Positions 33,034 to 42,167 of a stretch of DNA of 64,000 nucleotides are shown here, one piece after another. Within the stretch, counting starts at the first letter, position 1. Every line of letters starts with the position of its first letter. The position numbers were made by a program, and so were the translations under genes. This stretch comes from Lentzea nigeriaca (lineage in GTDB: Bacteria > Actinomycetota > Actinomycetes > Mycobacteriales > Pseudonocardiaceae): contig NZ_JAFBCX010000003.1 in assembly GCF_016907955.1 (NCBI RefSeq), forward strand, positions 124,001 to 188,000, given 5' to 3'. Below the pieces are notes generated by a model, which saw only the letters and a list, made by a program, of their open reading frames with translations, did no database searches and had not been told where the DNA came from.

Positions 33034-33663
33034 ATGACACCAGCACCCGAAACCCGGCGCAGAGCGCCGAGCATGAGCGTCGAGGAGCGGCGCGCCATGA
33101 TCGTGCACGCGGTGCTGCCGCTCCTGATGGAGCACGGCGCGAACGTGACGAGCAGCCAGATCGCCCGCGCCGCCGGCATCGGCGAAGGCACCATCTTCCG
33201 TGCGTTCAAGGACAAGGACGAGCTGTTCGACGCCTGCACGGCCGAGGCGCTCAGGCCCGATCACGTGCTCGACGCGATCGCCGAGATCCCCGTCGACCAG
33301 CCCTTGGCGGACCGGCTCGTCGAAGCGGCCGACGCGCTCGGCGCGCATCTCGAGCGGATGGGCGCGCTGATGGGCGCGCTGCACGCGTCCGGCCGGCCCA
33401 GGCACCGTGATCACGGACAGCGTCTCAAGGATCAGGGCGGCACGTGGAAGGGCGGGCGCCGTGAGTCGATGGCCGCCATCCGCGGGGCGATGGTCGAGCT
33501 CTTCACGCCGGAGAAGGATCGGCTGCGGCTGCCGCCAGAGCAACTCGCCGCCCTCTTCCTGACGTTGTTGTTCGGCGGTCGCCGGCTGGCGCCCGACGTC
33601 GACCCGCCCACCACGCGCCAGGTGGTCGACTTCTTCCTGCACGGCGCCATGGGGGCCGAATGA
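33034..33663 (+). CDS. TetR-family transcriptional regulator of the adjacent ABC exporter
   Basis: The protein has 209 aa. The N-terminal helix-turn-helix (about 15-60: RRAMIVHAVLPLLMEHGANV, IARAAGIGEGTIFRAFKDKD) is of the TetR type, followed by a helical ligand-binding domain. Its stop overlaps the start of the ABC transporter gene (ATGA). A 20-bp palindrome overlaps its own promoter, so it probably represses itself and the exporter until a ligand binds. Confidence 0.88.
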   Translation: MTPAPETRRRAPSMSVEERRAMIVHAVLPLLMEHGANVTSSQIARAAGIGEGTIFRAFKDKDELFDACTAEALRPDHVLDAIAEIPVDQPLADRLVEAADALGAHLERMGALMGALHASGRPRHRDHGQRLKDQGGTWKGGRRESMAAIRGAMVELFTPEKDRLRLPPEQLAALFLTLLFGGRRLAPDVDPPTTRQVVDFFLHGAMGAE

Positions 33664-35633
33664 TCCCGGGCGGCGGGGGCGGCGGCATGGAGTTCATGCT
33701 GAGCCGGCGCGGCCGTCGGCGGCACGCGACCACGGTGCCGGACAGCGGGCTCACCGGACCGGTCGACATTCCCGAACCGAAGCAGGAGGACGGACCGAAG
33801 GACCTGCGCTCCCGCCTGAAGCGCGCGAAGACGTCGGTGGCGGGCACCGTCCGCGGTCTGCCGAAGGTCGCGAAGCTGACGTGGCAGGCCAGCCCGATCC
33901 TCACCGTCATGCTGGCGCTGATCACGCTTTTGTCGGGACTCCTGCCGACCGTGACCGCGTACGTCGCGAAGCTGCTGCTGGACTCCGTCGTCGCGGCGAT
34001 CCAGCACACCGGCACCACCGGTGACATCGTGAACATCGCGTTGTTGCAGTTCGGCGTGCTCGCCGCGACCGCGATCAGCAGCGCGCTGACGTCGATCGCG
34101 CAGTCGCTGCTGCAGGAGCGCATGACGCTGACCATCCGCCACCAGGTGATGGCGCACGCCAGCGAACTGCACCTCGCGTACTTCGAGGGCTCGTCGTCGT
34201 ACGACATGCTGCGTCAGGCCGCGCAGGAGGCGCCGACACGGCCGCTGTCGATGATGAACTCGGCGCTGGGGCTGCTGCGGACGCTGATCACGTTCGGCAG
34301 CATGGTCGCGCTGCTCGTCTCGATCAGCCCGCTGCTGGCCCTGGTCGCGCTGGTGGCGCCGATCCCGGCGTTCATCTCGCAGTCGAAGTACGGCTCGCGC
34401 GCGTTCTGGCTGACGTTCGTGATGTCGCCGATCAAGCGGCGAATGGATTATCTGTCCTCTTTGGTCACAACGGACACCTACGCCAAGGAGACGAAGCTGT
34501 TCGGGCTCGGCCCGTACTTCGTCGACCGGTTCCGCCGGCTCGGCACCGTCTCCTACGAGCGCCAGCGGAAGCTGACGATCAACCGCAACATCAGCTCGAC
34601 GTCCTGGGGGCTGCTGAGCACGCTCGCGGGCTCGGCGATCACGTTGTACATCGCGCTGGAGTCGGTCGGCGGCCGGCTCACGCTGGGAGACTTGGCGCTG
34701 TACACGGCCGCGGCGGCGTCCGTCCAGACGTCGGTGTCCGGGCTGTTCACGGCGTTTTCCGGGATGTACGAGAACAACCTCTACCTCGACACGCTGTACC
34801 GGTTCCTGGACACCAAGCCGGAGATCACGGCGCCGGCGTCGCCGCGGCCGATGCCGTCCACAGTGGAGGGTCACATCGAGTTCGAGTCGGTGACCTTCAG
34901 CTACCCCGGCTCCGAGGAACCCGCGCTGGACGACGTGAGCTTCGAGATCCGGCCCGGCGAGACGGTCGCGGTGGTGGGCCGCAACGGCGCGGGCAAGTCG
35001 ACGTTGTTCAAGCTGCTCTGCCGGCTCTACGACCCGACCGGCGGCCGCATCCTGCTCGACGGCGTCGACATCCGCGACTACGACCCCGTCGAGCTGCGCA
35101 CGCGGATCAGCGCGATGTTCCAGGACTACGTGACGTACCAGGGCACGGCCGCGGAGAACATCGGCCTCGGCGACCTGACGCGGCTCGAGGACCGGCCGCA
35201 CATCGAGGACTCCGCCCGCCGGGCCGGCGCGGACGAGCGGATCGAACGGCTGCCACGGGGTTACGACAGTCCGCTCGGCCGGTGGTTCGACCAGGGGGTC
35301 AGTCTCTCGGGCGGCGAGTGGCAGAAGATCGCGCTGGCCAGGGCGTTCCAGCGGGAGGCGCCGATCCTGGTGCTCGACGAGCCGACGTCGGCGCTCGACG
35401 CACAGGCCGAGCACGACCTGTTCGCGCGGCTGCGCGAGCTGTCGGAAGGCCGGACCACGCTGTACATCTCGCACCGGTTCTCCACCGTGCGGCAGGCGGA
35501 ACGGATCCTGTTGCTGGAGCACGGGAAGGTCGCCGAATACGGGACGCACGAGGAGCTGATGGCGGCCAAGGCCGGGTATGCCGAGCTGTTCACGCTCCAG
35601 GCGAAGGCGTATCTGGACGAGGTGGCCAACTGA
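33660..35633 (+). CDS. ABC exporter, fused membrane and ATPase domains
   Basis: The protein has 657 aa. A Gly-rich and basic N-terminal extension (about 1-75) precedes a six-helix ABC membrane domain (about 80-385) and a C-terminal ATPase. The ATPase has Walker A VVGRNGAGKST, Q-loop AMFQDYVTYQ, signature VSLSGGEWQKIALARAF, Walker B ILVLDEPTSALD and H-loop ISHRFST. It probably works as a homodimer exporting a drug, peptide or lipid. It is translationally coupled to the TetR gene. Confidence 0.9.
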   Translation: MIPGGGGGGMEFMLSRRGRRRHATTVPDSGLTGPVDIPEPKQEDGPKDLRSRLKRAKTSVAGTVRGLPKVAKLTWQASPILTVMLALITLLSGLLPTVTAYVAKLLLDSVVAAIQHTGTTGDIVNIALLQFGVLAATAISSALTSIAQSLLQERMTLTIRHQVMAHASELHLAYFEGSSSYDMLRQAAQEAPTRPLSMMNSALGLLRTLITFGSMVALLVSISPLLALVALVAPIPAFISQSKYGSRAFWLTFVMSPIKRRMDYLSSLVTTDTYAKETKLFGLGPYFVDRFRRLGTVSYERQRKLTINRNISSTSWGLLSTLAGSAITLYIALESVGGRLTLGDLALYTAAAASVQTSVSGLFTAFSGMYENNLYLDTLYRFLDTKPEITAPASPRPMPSTVEGHIEFESVTFSYPGSEEPALDDVSFEIRPGETVAVVGRNGAGKSTLFKLLCRLYDPTGGRILLDGVDIRDYDPVELRTRISAMFQDYVTYQGTAAENIGLGDLTRLEDRPHIEDSARRAGADERIERLPRGYDSPLGRWFDQGVSLSGGEWQKIALARAFQREAPILVLDEPTSALDAQAEHDLFARLRELSEGRTTLYISHRFSTVRQAERILLLEHGKVAEYGTHEELMAAKAGYAELFTLQAKAYLDEVAN

Positions 35634-35772
35634 GACGTTCCGCACGCGCTTGTGGTTAAGGCGTTAATCGCTCACCCTACCGGGCGTCCGCGGCCGGACG
35701 ATCTTCGAGTTCACAGACGTGTCTCATGTGGACAGTCGTCCGGCCCCTCCCGATCGCACACAGGAGACCCGA

Positions 35773-36636
35773 ATGGGATACGCCCGGCAGACCCTTCCCT
35801 GGTTCGCCGTCCTGGCCTTGTTCACGACGGCGTGCGGCGGCGCGTCCGGCACCGCCCCCGCGGCGGACTCGTCGACGGCGTCCGAGGCGCAGAACAAGAC
35901 GCTCGTCCTGCGCCTGTACTCGGAGGCGTTCAACCAGAACAAGACCGACGTGGTGCGGGAGCTCATCGGATCGGACTACGTGCAGCACGACAAGTCCGTG
36001 CCCGGTGGAGCCGACGGTCAGGTCAAGCAGTTCCAGGACCTCAAGGCGAAGATCCCCGGCGCGGTGGCGACGGTCAAGCGCACGGCCGCCGATCACGACC
36101 TGGTGGCCGTGCACTGGCACGCCTCGGCGACTCCAGCGGACGAGGCGACCGGCGAGGCCAAGATCGACCTGTTCCGCGTGGGCAACGGGAAGCTGGTCGA
36201 GCACTGGAGCATCACGCAGACCGTGCCTGCCACGACGGCCAGCGGCAACTCCCTGTTCAGCGACCAGTACCAGTACCGGAACGGGGTGCCGAGCCTGTCC
36301 GAGGAGCAGGAGGAGAAGAACCGGACGTTCGCGGTCGAGGCCTACCGCAAGCTCTCCGACGGGGACGCGACCGTGATCGACACCAGCTGGGACCCGCGGT
36401 ACTACCAGCACAACCCGGCGGCCGCGAACGGAACGGAGCCGCTCAAGCAGTTCATGCAGCAGCAGGGCGTCACCCAGTCCACCCCGGCCGCCGGCCGCAC
36501 CCAGTTCGGCAACACCCTGGCCGACAGCGATCTCGTGTGGGTCTTCAGCTCCGACTACGTCGTCGCGGACATCTTCCGCGTGGTCGACGGAAAGATCATC
36601 GAGCACTGGGACGTCGTCGCGGACGGCCAGCAGTAG
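35773..36636 (+). CDS. Putative lipoprotein with two SnoaL-like domains
   Basis: The protein has 287 aa. The N-terminus (MGYARQTLPWFAVLALFTTA then CGG) is a short signal with a lipobox-like Cys. Two copies of a SnoaL-like/NTF2-fold domain follow: VLRLYSEAFNQNKTDVVREL with VEHWSITQ, and FAVEAYRKLSDGDATVIDTS with IEHWDVVAD. This suggests internal duplication. SnoaL-like proteins bind or act on small molecules; no specific function is visible. AGGAG precedes ATG 35773. It converges with the TetR gene at 36642. Confidence 0.75.
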   Translation: MGYARQTLPWFAVLALFTTACGGASGTAPAADSSTASEAQNKTLVLRLYSEAFNQNKTDVVRELIGSDYVQHDKSVPGGADGQVKQFQDLKAKIPGAVATVKRTAADHDLVAVHWHASATPADEATGEAKIDLFRVGNGKLVEHWSITQTVPATTASGNSLFSDQYQYRNGVPSLSEEQEEKNRTFAVEAYRKLSDGDATVIDTSWDPRYYQHNPAAANGTEPLKQFMQQQGVTQSTPAAGRTQFGNTLADSDLVWVFSSDYVVADIFRVVDGKIIEHWDVVADGQQ

Positions 36637-36641
36637 CCTCC

Positions 36642-37253
36642 TCAGCCGGAGGAGAGCCGGTGCCGCAGCGAGGCGACGAGTGCTTCCAGGCCAAGGTCGA
36701 AAGCCTCGTCCGCCCGCTTGCGCCCGGCCGGCGCCGCCCTGATCGCTTCGGCGAGTACGGGCAGGTCGTCGCGGTCGACCCGCCACACGTCGTCCGGTGC
36801 CGCGAGGTCGAGAGCCGATCCCAGCGCATAGGCGTCGAGAACGCTGATCCAGAGCACCACCTCTCCGACGGGCACCCCCGCACGCCGCAGCAGTGTCGCG
36901 ACCTGCTCGTAGCCGAGCAGCACCGAGCCCGCGGTCATCGTCTGCTCGTTCAGCAACGGGATCAGGCCGGGGTGCTCGGCGAGCGCACACCGGTAGTCCC
37001 GCATCCACCGGGTGATCTGCTCGCCCCAGTCGGTTCCGTCCAGCGGGGGTGGTTCGATCACCGCGACCAGCCGTTCGCGCAGTGCCTCGACGATCGCCGC
37101 CCTGCCCGGCAGGTGGTGGTAGATCGAGGAGGCGCTCACGCCGAGCCGCTCGGCCAGATCGGCCATCGTGAGCCGGCCGGTGGCGTCGACGCACGCCAGC
37201 GAGGCGTCGAGGATCACCTCGGTCGAGAGCAGCCGTTTCCGTCGTTGTGCCAC
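36642..37253 (-). CDS. TetR-family regulator, divergent from the amidohydrolase
   Basis: The protein has 203 aa with an N-terminal TetR helix-turn-helix (ILDASLACVDATGRLTMADL, AERLGVSASSIYHHLPGRAA) and a helical C-terminal domain. I chose GTG 37253 because GGAGG stands five bases upstream; longer starts reach 37325. The divergent region carries an 11-bp imperfect inverted repeat at 37332-37356, a likely site for this protein. It probably represses the amidohydrolase gene. Confidence 0.85.
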   Translation of the reverse strand: MAQRRKRLLSTEVILDASLACVDATGRLTMADLAERLGVSASSIYHHLPGRAAIVEALRERLVAVIEPPPLDGTDWGEQITRWMRDYRCALAEHPGLIPLLNEQTMTAGSVLLGYEQVATLLRRAGVPVGEVVLWISVLDAYALGSALDLAAPDDVWRVDRDDLPVLAEAIRAAPAGRKRADEAFDLGLEALVASLRHRLSSG

Positions 37254-37331
37254 CAAGTCCTCCACTGCGTCGGGCGCCACCGAGCGTAGGCATCGACGAG
37301 TTCCTTGACCTTCCCGACGGGCCACCGCATC

Positions 37332-37356
37332 CTTAAACGAATGCTATTCGGTTAAG
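37332..37356. promoter_or_regulatory. TetR-type inverted repeat in the divergent promoter
   Basis: CTTAAACGAAT (37332-37342) and ATTCGGTTAAG (37346-37356) form an 11-bp inverted repeat with one mismatch around a 3-nt centre. It is the only AT-rich patch between the TetR gene and the amidohydrolase start (37387). Confidence 0.55.
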
Positions 37357-37386
37357 AGACCCGCACCCCTGCCGAAGGGAACCCGC

Positions 37387-38994
37387 GTGAACCCGGACCT
37401 CGTCGTCTGCGCCGGCACCGTCCACACCCTCACCGGCGACGACCGCCCGGTCCAGGCGATCGCCGTCCAGGACGGCGTCGTCACCGCGACCGGCACCCGC
37501 CGCGACGTCCGCGACTGGCGCGGACCGCGGACCGAGATCGTCGACCTCGGCGACGCCACCGTGACCCCCGGGTTGATCGACGGGCACACCCACCCGGTGA
37601 TGGGGCTGCAGCTCACCGCCGACGTCGACCTGTCCGCCGCCCGTTCCCTCGACGAGGTGCGGCATCTGCTCGCTGCCGCGGCCGCGGACAGGGCGCCGGG
37701 CGAGTGGATCCAGGCGTGGGGCCTCGACCCCAACGTCTTCGGCGGCCGACCGATCACCAGCGCACCGATCGAGGCCGCGGTCGGTGGCCGACCGGCGTTC
37801 GTGCGGCTGTTCGACGCGCATTCCGCGCTGGCCACCCCGGCCGCGCTGCGGATGGCGGGCGTCGACGGCCCGCGGCGGTTCGCCCAGCGATCGAGCGTGG
37901 TCTGTGACGAACACGGCCACCCGACCGGCCTGCTGCTGGAGTCCGCCGCCATGGACCTGGTCACCGCGCATGCCCCGAGGGAACCGGTCGCCGTCCGTGC
38001 CGCCCGGCTGCGCGCGCTGCTCGGCGAAATGGCCGCCACCGGGCTCACCGGTGGCCACGTCATGGACCTGCTGAGCGACAGCGCCGAAGTCGTCGCCGCC
38101 GCGGAGGAACTCGGTGAACTCCCGCTGCGGCTGCGGTTCGCGCCCTGGTGCGATCCCGGTGTCGACGCCGACGGCCTGGCCCAGCTGATCGAGCTCCAGG
38201 GACATGGCGGACGCCGCTGGGAGGTCGGTGGCGTGAAGTTCTTCGTCGACGGCACCATCGACAACGGCACCGCGTGGCTGGAGGAGCCCGACTCGCACGG
38301 CGAGTCGACCGACAGCTTCTGGACCGACCCCGCCGCTTTCACGAAGGCCGTGCGCACCCTGGCCGCGGCCGGCGTCCCGACGGCGACCCACGCCATCGGC
38401 GACGCCGCCGTCCGCCACGTCCTGGAAGCCCTCGACGGACTCGGCCGCACCGCGACGGCACCTCACCGCGTCGAGCACATCGAGACGTTGCCCACCGACC
38501 TGATCGACCGGTTCCTCCGGCAGGGGGTCGTCGCGAGCATGCAGCCGACCCACTGCCACTTCACCAGGGCCGACCACACCGACAACTGGTCGGTGCGCCT
38601 CGGCAGCGAACGGGCCGGCCGAGCCTGGCGCTGCCGCGACCTGCGCGACGCCGGAGTCCCCGTCGTCCTCGGCTCCGACTGGCCGGTCGCCCCGTTCGAC
38701 CCGCGCCGGGTCCTCGCCGCGGCCCAGCTGCGCCGTCCGGCAGGCGAGCCCGGCGTCCCACCCGTGCAGCCGCGACAGGGACTCACCCCGCTGATGGCGC
38801 TCGAGGGCTGCACGCGCCTCGCCGCCGAGGCCGCCGGCCGCACCGGGACGATCACCGCCGGAGCACCGGCCGACCTCACGGCGTTCACGCTCGACCCCTT
38901 GCGCGCCGATCCCGACGAGCTGGCCGACGCGCCCATCGCTCTCACCGCGGTGGCCGGGACGGTGGTCCACCGAGAGGCGGCACTCGCCGGGTGA
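37387..38994 (+). CDS. Metal-dependent amidohydrolase (YtcJ/Amidohydro_3-like)
   Basis: The protein has 535 aa with the amidohydrolase TIM barrel and metal ligands: HxH in GLIDGHTHPVMG, His in ATHAIGDAAV and HRVEHIETLP, and Asp in VLGSDWPVAPFDPRRV. YtcJ-like members hydrolyse N-acyl or formyl groups of diverse small molecules. It faces a TetR gene across an operator-like repeat, and lies upstream of the amine-catabolism operon but separated by a convergent TetR gene. The substrate is unknown. Confidence 0.85.
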   Translation: MNPDLVVCAGTVHTLTGDDRPVQAIAVQDGVVTATGTRRDVRDWRGPRTEIVDLGDATVTPGLIDGHTHPVMGLQLTADVDLSAARSLDEVRHLLAAAAADRAPGEWIQAWGLDPNVFGGRPITSAPIEAAVGGRPAFVRLFDAHSALATPAALRMAGVDGPRRFAQRSSVVCDEHGHPTGLLLESAAMDLVTAHAPREPVAVRAARLRALLGEMAATGLTGGHVMDLLSDSAEVVAAAEELGELPLRLRFAPWCDPGVDADGLAQLIELQGHGGRRWEVGGVKFFVDGTIDNGTAWLEEPDSHGESTDSFWTDPAAFTKAVRTLAAAGVPTATHAIGDAAVRHVLEALDGLGRTATAPHRVEHIETLPTDLIDRFLRQGVVASMQPTHCHFTRADHTDNWSVRLGSERAGRAWRCRDLRDAGVPVVLGSDWPVAPFDPRRVLAAAQLRRPAGEPGVPPVQPRQGLTPLMALEGCTRLAAEAAGRTGTITAGAPADLTAFTLDPLRADPDELADAPIALTAVAGTVVHREAALAG

Positions 38995-39126
38995 GCGCGC
39001 CTGTCCGTCCACAGTGGAGCGAGCCCGGTCAGGACCGGCGGTGGGCCCGCCCGGCTTCGGCTCGCACCCGGATCTGGCCGATGACCGTCTGAACGGCCGT
39101 CAGGAAGTTCGCTTTCCTGCGGCGTA

Positions 39127-39720
39127 TCAACGACTCCGGCTGAGCCCGCCCGCGCCGGCGGCGGGCAGCAACGCCTTCACGTGCTCCCACGCCTTGTCGA
39201 CGGTCAGCGTGGTGTCGCCCGTCAGCAAACTCACGCTCAGCCCGTCGATGAGGGCGAACACGCGCTGCGTGAGCGTGTCGACGTCGTCGGTCAGCTCGCT
39301 GAGGATCCGGCTGATCGCGGAGCGCCAGACGGCGTCGAACTCGAGCTGGGCCTCGCGCAGGGCGGGTTCGTGCATCACCCGCGGCCACAGCTCGACCCAG
39401 AGCAGCCAGCGCGGGTCGCCGACGAAGCGCGGGAAGTTGAGCAGGCACACCTGGCGCAGTCGTTCCTCGGCCGGGCGGTCGGACTCCACCACGAGCGCCA
39501 GCTCCTTGGCCAGCTCGTCCTCGCTCCAGCGCAGCAGTTCGAGGAGCAGGCCGTTCTTGCTGCCGAAGTAGTACGAGAGGTGACCGGCGCTGGTATCCAG
39601 GCGGCGCCCCAGCTCGGAGAGGCTCAGTTCGGCCAGGCCGCGCTCGGCGAGCAGCGCCCACGCCTCCTGCATGACCCGCTCACGCGGACGCTCGAGCCGG
39701 CTGAACTTCTGCTTGGTCAC
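39127..39720 (-). CDS. TetR/BetI-like regulator of the amine-catabolic operon
   Basis: The protein has 197 aa. The N-terminal helix-turn-helix (VMQEAWALLAERGLAELSLS, RRLDTSAGHLSYYFGSKNGL) is of the TetR type, with a C-terminal domain like BetI/RutR-type regulators. It is divergent from the APC permease, and the 78-bp space between them holds a perfect 8-1-8 palindrome. It probably represses the permease-to-urease operon. Confidence 0.88.
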   Translation of the reverse strand: MTKQKFSRLERPRERVMQEAWALLAERGLAELSLSELGRRLDTSAGHLSYYFGSKNGLLLELLRWSEDELAKELALVVESDRPAEERLRQVCLLNFPRFVGDPRWLLWVELWPRVMHEPALREAQLEFDAVWRSAISRILSELTDDVDTLTQRVFALIDGLSVSLLTGDTTLTVDKAWEHVKALLPAAGAGGLSRSR

Positions 39721-39766
39721 CTCTTGACTCTAGCGACGCCGTGCCTCATGTTTGCCCAACACACAG

Positions 39767-39783
39767 TTTGAAAGGCTTTCAAA
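39767..39783. promoter_or_regulatory. Palindromic operator between TetR and APC permease
   Basis: TTTGAAAG (39767-39774) and CTTTCAAA (39776-39783) are perfect inverted repeats around a single G. The element sits 15 bp before the permease ATG and is the likely binding site of the divergent TetR protein. Confidence 0.6.
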
Positions 39784-39798
39784 TCGCGAGGAGACGCC

Positions 39799-41190
39799 AT
39801 GTCAGCGACCCCCACCGAGATGCCCGCCGACCCCCCTGCCGAACCTCTCTCCACGGCGTCGGGACGGCTGAAGCCGGTGCTCGGTGTGAGTGCGGCGCTC
39901 CTGCTGACGATCTCGTGCATCACGCCAGCGTCCAGCCTTTTCATCATCGTTCCGCAGCTGCTGGTCACGCAGGGGTCCGGCGTCGTCATCGCGTTGCTCG
40001 TCGGCATCCTGGTCTCGATCGCCGTCGGTGCCTGCTACGCCGAACTGGGCACGCGCACGCCGAGCTCCGGCGGTGAGTACGCGATGATCACCCACACGAT
40101 CGGGCGCACGTTCGGCTGGCTGACGTTCGCGCTCACGGCAGCCCTGCTCGTGGTCATCCCGCCGATCATCGCGCTCGGCACGGCGGACTACCTGAGTTCG
40201 ATCGCGAACCTCGACCGGGCCACCACCGGTGCGGTCGTGATGCTGGTGGCCACGGCCACGGCGATCCTCGACGTCCGCGCCAACGCGTTCGTGACGAGCT
40301 GCTTCCTCGCTCTGGAGGTCCTCGCGGCCGCGGTGGTCGCCTACCTCGGCTTCACGCACGCCCAGCGCCCGGTGAGCACGCTGGTGCGGCCGGAGGCGCT
40401 GACCGACGGTGCGCTCTCCCCGTTCACCCTCGGCGTCGTGGTGTCCGGGTTCCTCGTCGCGATGCTCATCGTCAACGGTTTCGGCACCGCGTCCTACCTC
40501 GCCGAGGAGATGATCAACCCGCGCCGGGACGTGGCCCGCGCCGTCTTCGGCTCGATCCTCATCGGCGCGGCGGTCATCGTCGTGCCGACGGCCGCCATCG
40601 TCCTCGGTGCCGGGTCGCTCGAGGACCTGGGGGTGCGGAAGTTCCCCGAGTTCGTCGAGGAGTGGGCGGGCCCCGGCGTCGCCGCCGCGGTGAGCGCCGC
40701 CATCGCGCTGGCGATCCTCAACGCGGTCATCGTCATGGTGCTGCAGAACGGCCGCGTGATGTTCGCGTCGGGGCGCGACCAGGCGTGGCCCGCTCCGATC
40801 AACGCCGCGCTCACCCGGCTGCACCCGCGCTTCAACACGCCGGTCGTGGCGACGCTGGTGGTGGCGTTGCCGGGCGCTGTGTTCGCCTACTTCCTGAACA
40901 TCGAAGCCCTGGTGAGCATCACCAGCGTCATCATCGCCATGGTCTACCTGCTGCTGGCCGTCGGAGCGCTCGCCGTCCGGCGCAGGCCGCACGCCGGGTG
41001 GAAGATGCCGCTCTGGCCGCTGGCTCCGGCGGTGGTGATCATCGCCATCGGCTACGCCCTGTCCCAGTCGGCTCCCGTGGACCTGGTCATCACCGGCGGG
41101 ATCGTCGTCGCCGCGCTCGGCTACGAGGTGCTGTACCTGCGCCGTCGTCGCGACACCCGCTTCCTGGTGGACGCGCGGGAGGACCGTTGA
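39799..41190 (+). CDS. APC-superfamily amino acid/amine permease
   Basis: The protein has 463 aa with 12 predicted membrane helices. It shows APC-type sequence (LKPVLGVSAALLLTISCITP, CYAELGTRTPSSGGEYAMIT, NGFGTASYLAEEMINPRRDV, NGRVMFASGRDQAWP). GAGGAG lies upstream of the ATG. It is the first gene of the operon running to 48457, so it probably imports the amine or amino acid that agmatine deiminase and the other enzymes degrade. Its stop overlaps the TTG start of the esterase gene. Confidence 0.88.
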   Translation: MSATPTEMPADPPAEPLSTASGRLKPVLGVSAALLLTISCITPASSLFIIVPQLLVTQGSGVVIALLVGILVSIAVGACYAELGTRTPSSGGEYAMITHTIGRTFGWLTFALTAALLVVIPPIIALGTADYLSSIANLDRATTGAVVMLVATATAILDVRANAFVTSCFLALEVLAAAVVAYLGFTHAQRPVSTLVRPEALTDGALSPFTLGVVVSGFLVAMLIVNGFGTASYLAEEMINPRRDVARAVFGSILIGAAVIVVPTAAIVLGAGSLEDLGVRKFPEFVEEWAGPGVAAAVSAAIALAILNAVIVMVLQNGRVMFASGRDQAWPAPINAALTRLHPRFNTPVVATLVVALPGAVFAYFLNIEALVSITSVIIAMVYLLLAVGALAVRRRPHAGWKMPLWPLAPAVVIIAIGYALSQSAPVDLVITGGIVVAALGYEVLYLRRRRDTRFLVDAREDR

Positions 41191-42167
41191 ACGGCATCGA
41201 TCCCGAGCTGCGGGCACCGTTGGAAGAGCTCCGCGAGGCCTTTCCCGGTGGCTTGTCCGCCATCGAGGACGTGGCGGAGCGCAGGCGCATCGACGCCGCG
41301 CTCACGGCGAAGATGCTCGCGCCGGTCAAGGCCGCCCAGACGTGCTCCACCGAGGACCTGCTGGTGCCCGGCCCGGTCGGGTGCCCGGACGTGCCGGTCC
41401 GCGTCTACCGGCCCAGGCGGTTCCAGCCTGCCTCGCCCGCCGTGTTCTTCATCCACGGCGGCGGGATGTACCTCGGTGACCTCGACTACGAGCACGTGAC
41501 AGCCGTGCGGATCTGCGAGGAGCTCGGGGTGCTCGTCGTCTCCACCGGCTACCGCAAGGCTCCCGAACATCCGCACCCGGCACAGGTCGACGACTGCTAC
41601 GCCGCCCTCGGCTGGATGAGCGCCAACGCGACGTCCCTGGACTTCGACCCGGGACGGTTGGCGATCTTCGGCGGGAGCGCGGGCGGCAATCTGGCCCTGG
41701 CCACCGCCCTCAAGGCGAGAGACCTCGGGGGACCCGAGCTCTCCTACATCGTGGCTCTCTACCCCATGGTCGACCACCGGAACACCACGAGGTCGGAGGG
41801 CGAGGTCACGGCCGTCGGGACGTGGGATCGCAGGGACAACACCGAGGCCTGGGGCTGGTTCCTCGCAGGGCAGGAGCCCGATGGCTATGCCGCTCCCCTG
41901 CACGCGGAGGACCTGACCGGCCTGCCGCCGACGTTCATCGACGTGGGCACCGCCGACCTCTTCCTGGACGAGAACCTCGCGTTGGCGCAACGGCTCCTCG
42001 CCGCCGGTGTCCCCACGGAGCTGCACGTCCATCCCGGCGTCTACCACGCCGCGGAGTACTACGCGCCCGACGCGGAAGTAGCACGGTACATGTGGGCGAT
42101 CCGATTGCGAGCCCTGCGCAAGGGTCTCGGCGTCCAGCCCGTTTCCACCAGCCTTTGGAGCACCTGA
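41187..42167 (+). CDS. Alpha/beta hydrolase of the hormone-sensitive-lipase (HSL) esterase family
   Basis: The protein has 326 aa. The oxyanion motif is FFIHGGGMYLGD, the nucleophile Ser in FGGSAGGNLALA, the Asp in DVGTADLFLDE and the His in HPGVYHAAEYY. I chose TTG 41187 since GGGAGG lies four bases before it and it overlaps the permease stop (TTGA). Longer readings are shadows of the permease. Its stop overlaps the agmatine-deiminase start (TGATG). It probably cleaves an ester or amide in the same pathway. Confidence 0.85.
   Translation: MNGIDPELRAPLEELREAFPGGLSAIEDVAERRRIDAALTAKMLAPVKAAQTCSTEDLLVPGPVGCPDVPVRVYRPRRFQPASPAVFFIHGGGMYLGDLDYEHVTAVRICEELGVLVVSTGYRKAPEHPHPAQVDDCYAALGWMSANATSLDFDPGRLAIFGGSAGGNLALATALKARDLGGPELSYIVALYPMVDHRNTTRSEGEVTAVGTWDRRDNTEAWGWFLAGQEPDGYAAPLHAEDLTGLPPTFIDVGTADLFLDENLALAQRLLAAGVPTELHVHPGVYHAAEYYAPDAEVARYMWAIRLRALRKGLGVQPVSTSLWST

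Noticed and set aside
33432..35645. 737-codon minus-strand frame opposite the ABC exporter
   Set aside because: The exporter has all ABC motifs; the minus frame is Arg/Gln/Val repeats typical of an antisense shadow in high-GC DNA.
35685..35700. CGTCCG/CGGACG hairpin after the ABC exporter
   Set aside because: A 6-bp GC stem with a 4-nt loop is common by chance at this GC content. It may be a weak terminator but the evidence is too thin to annotate.
30854..36636. Possible antibiotic biosynthetic cluster (SARP, TetR, ABC exporter, SnoaL-like protein)
   Set aside because: There is no polyketide synthase, peptide synthetase, lanthipeptide or terpene enzyme nearby, and the genes are in separate, differently regulated units.
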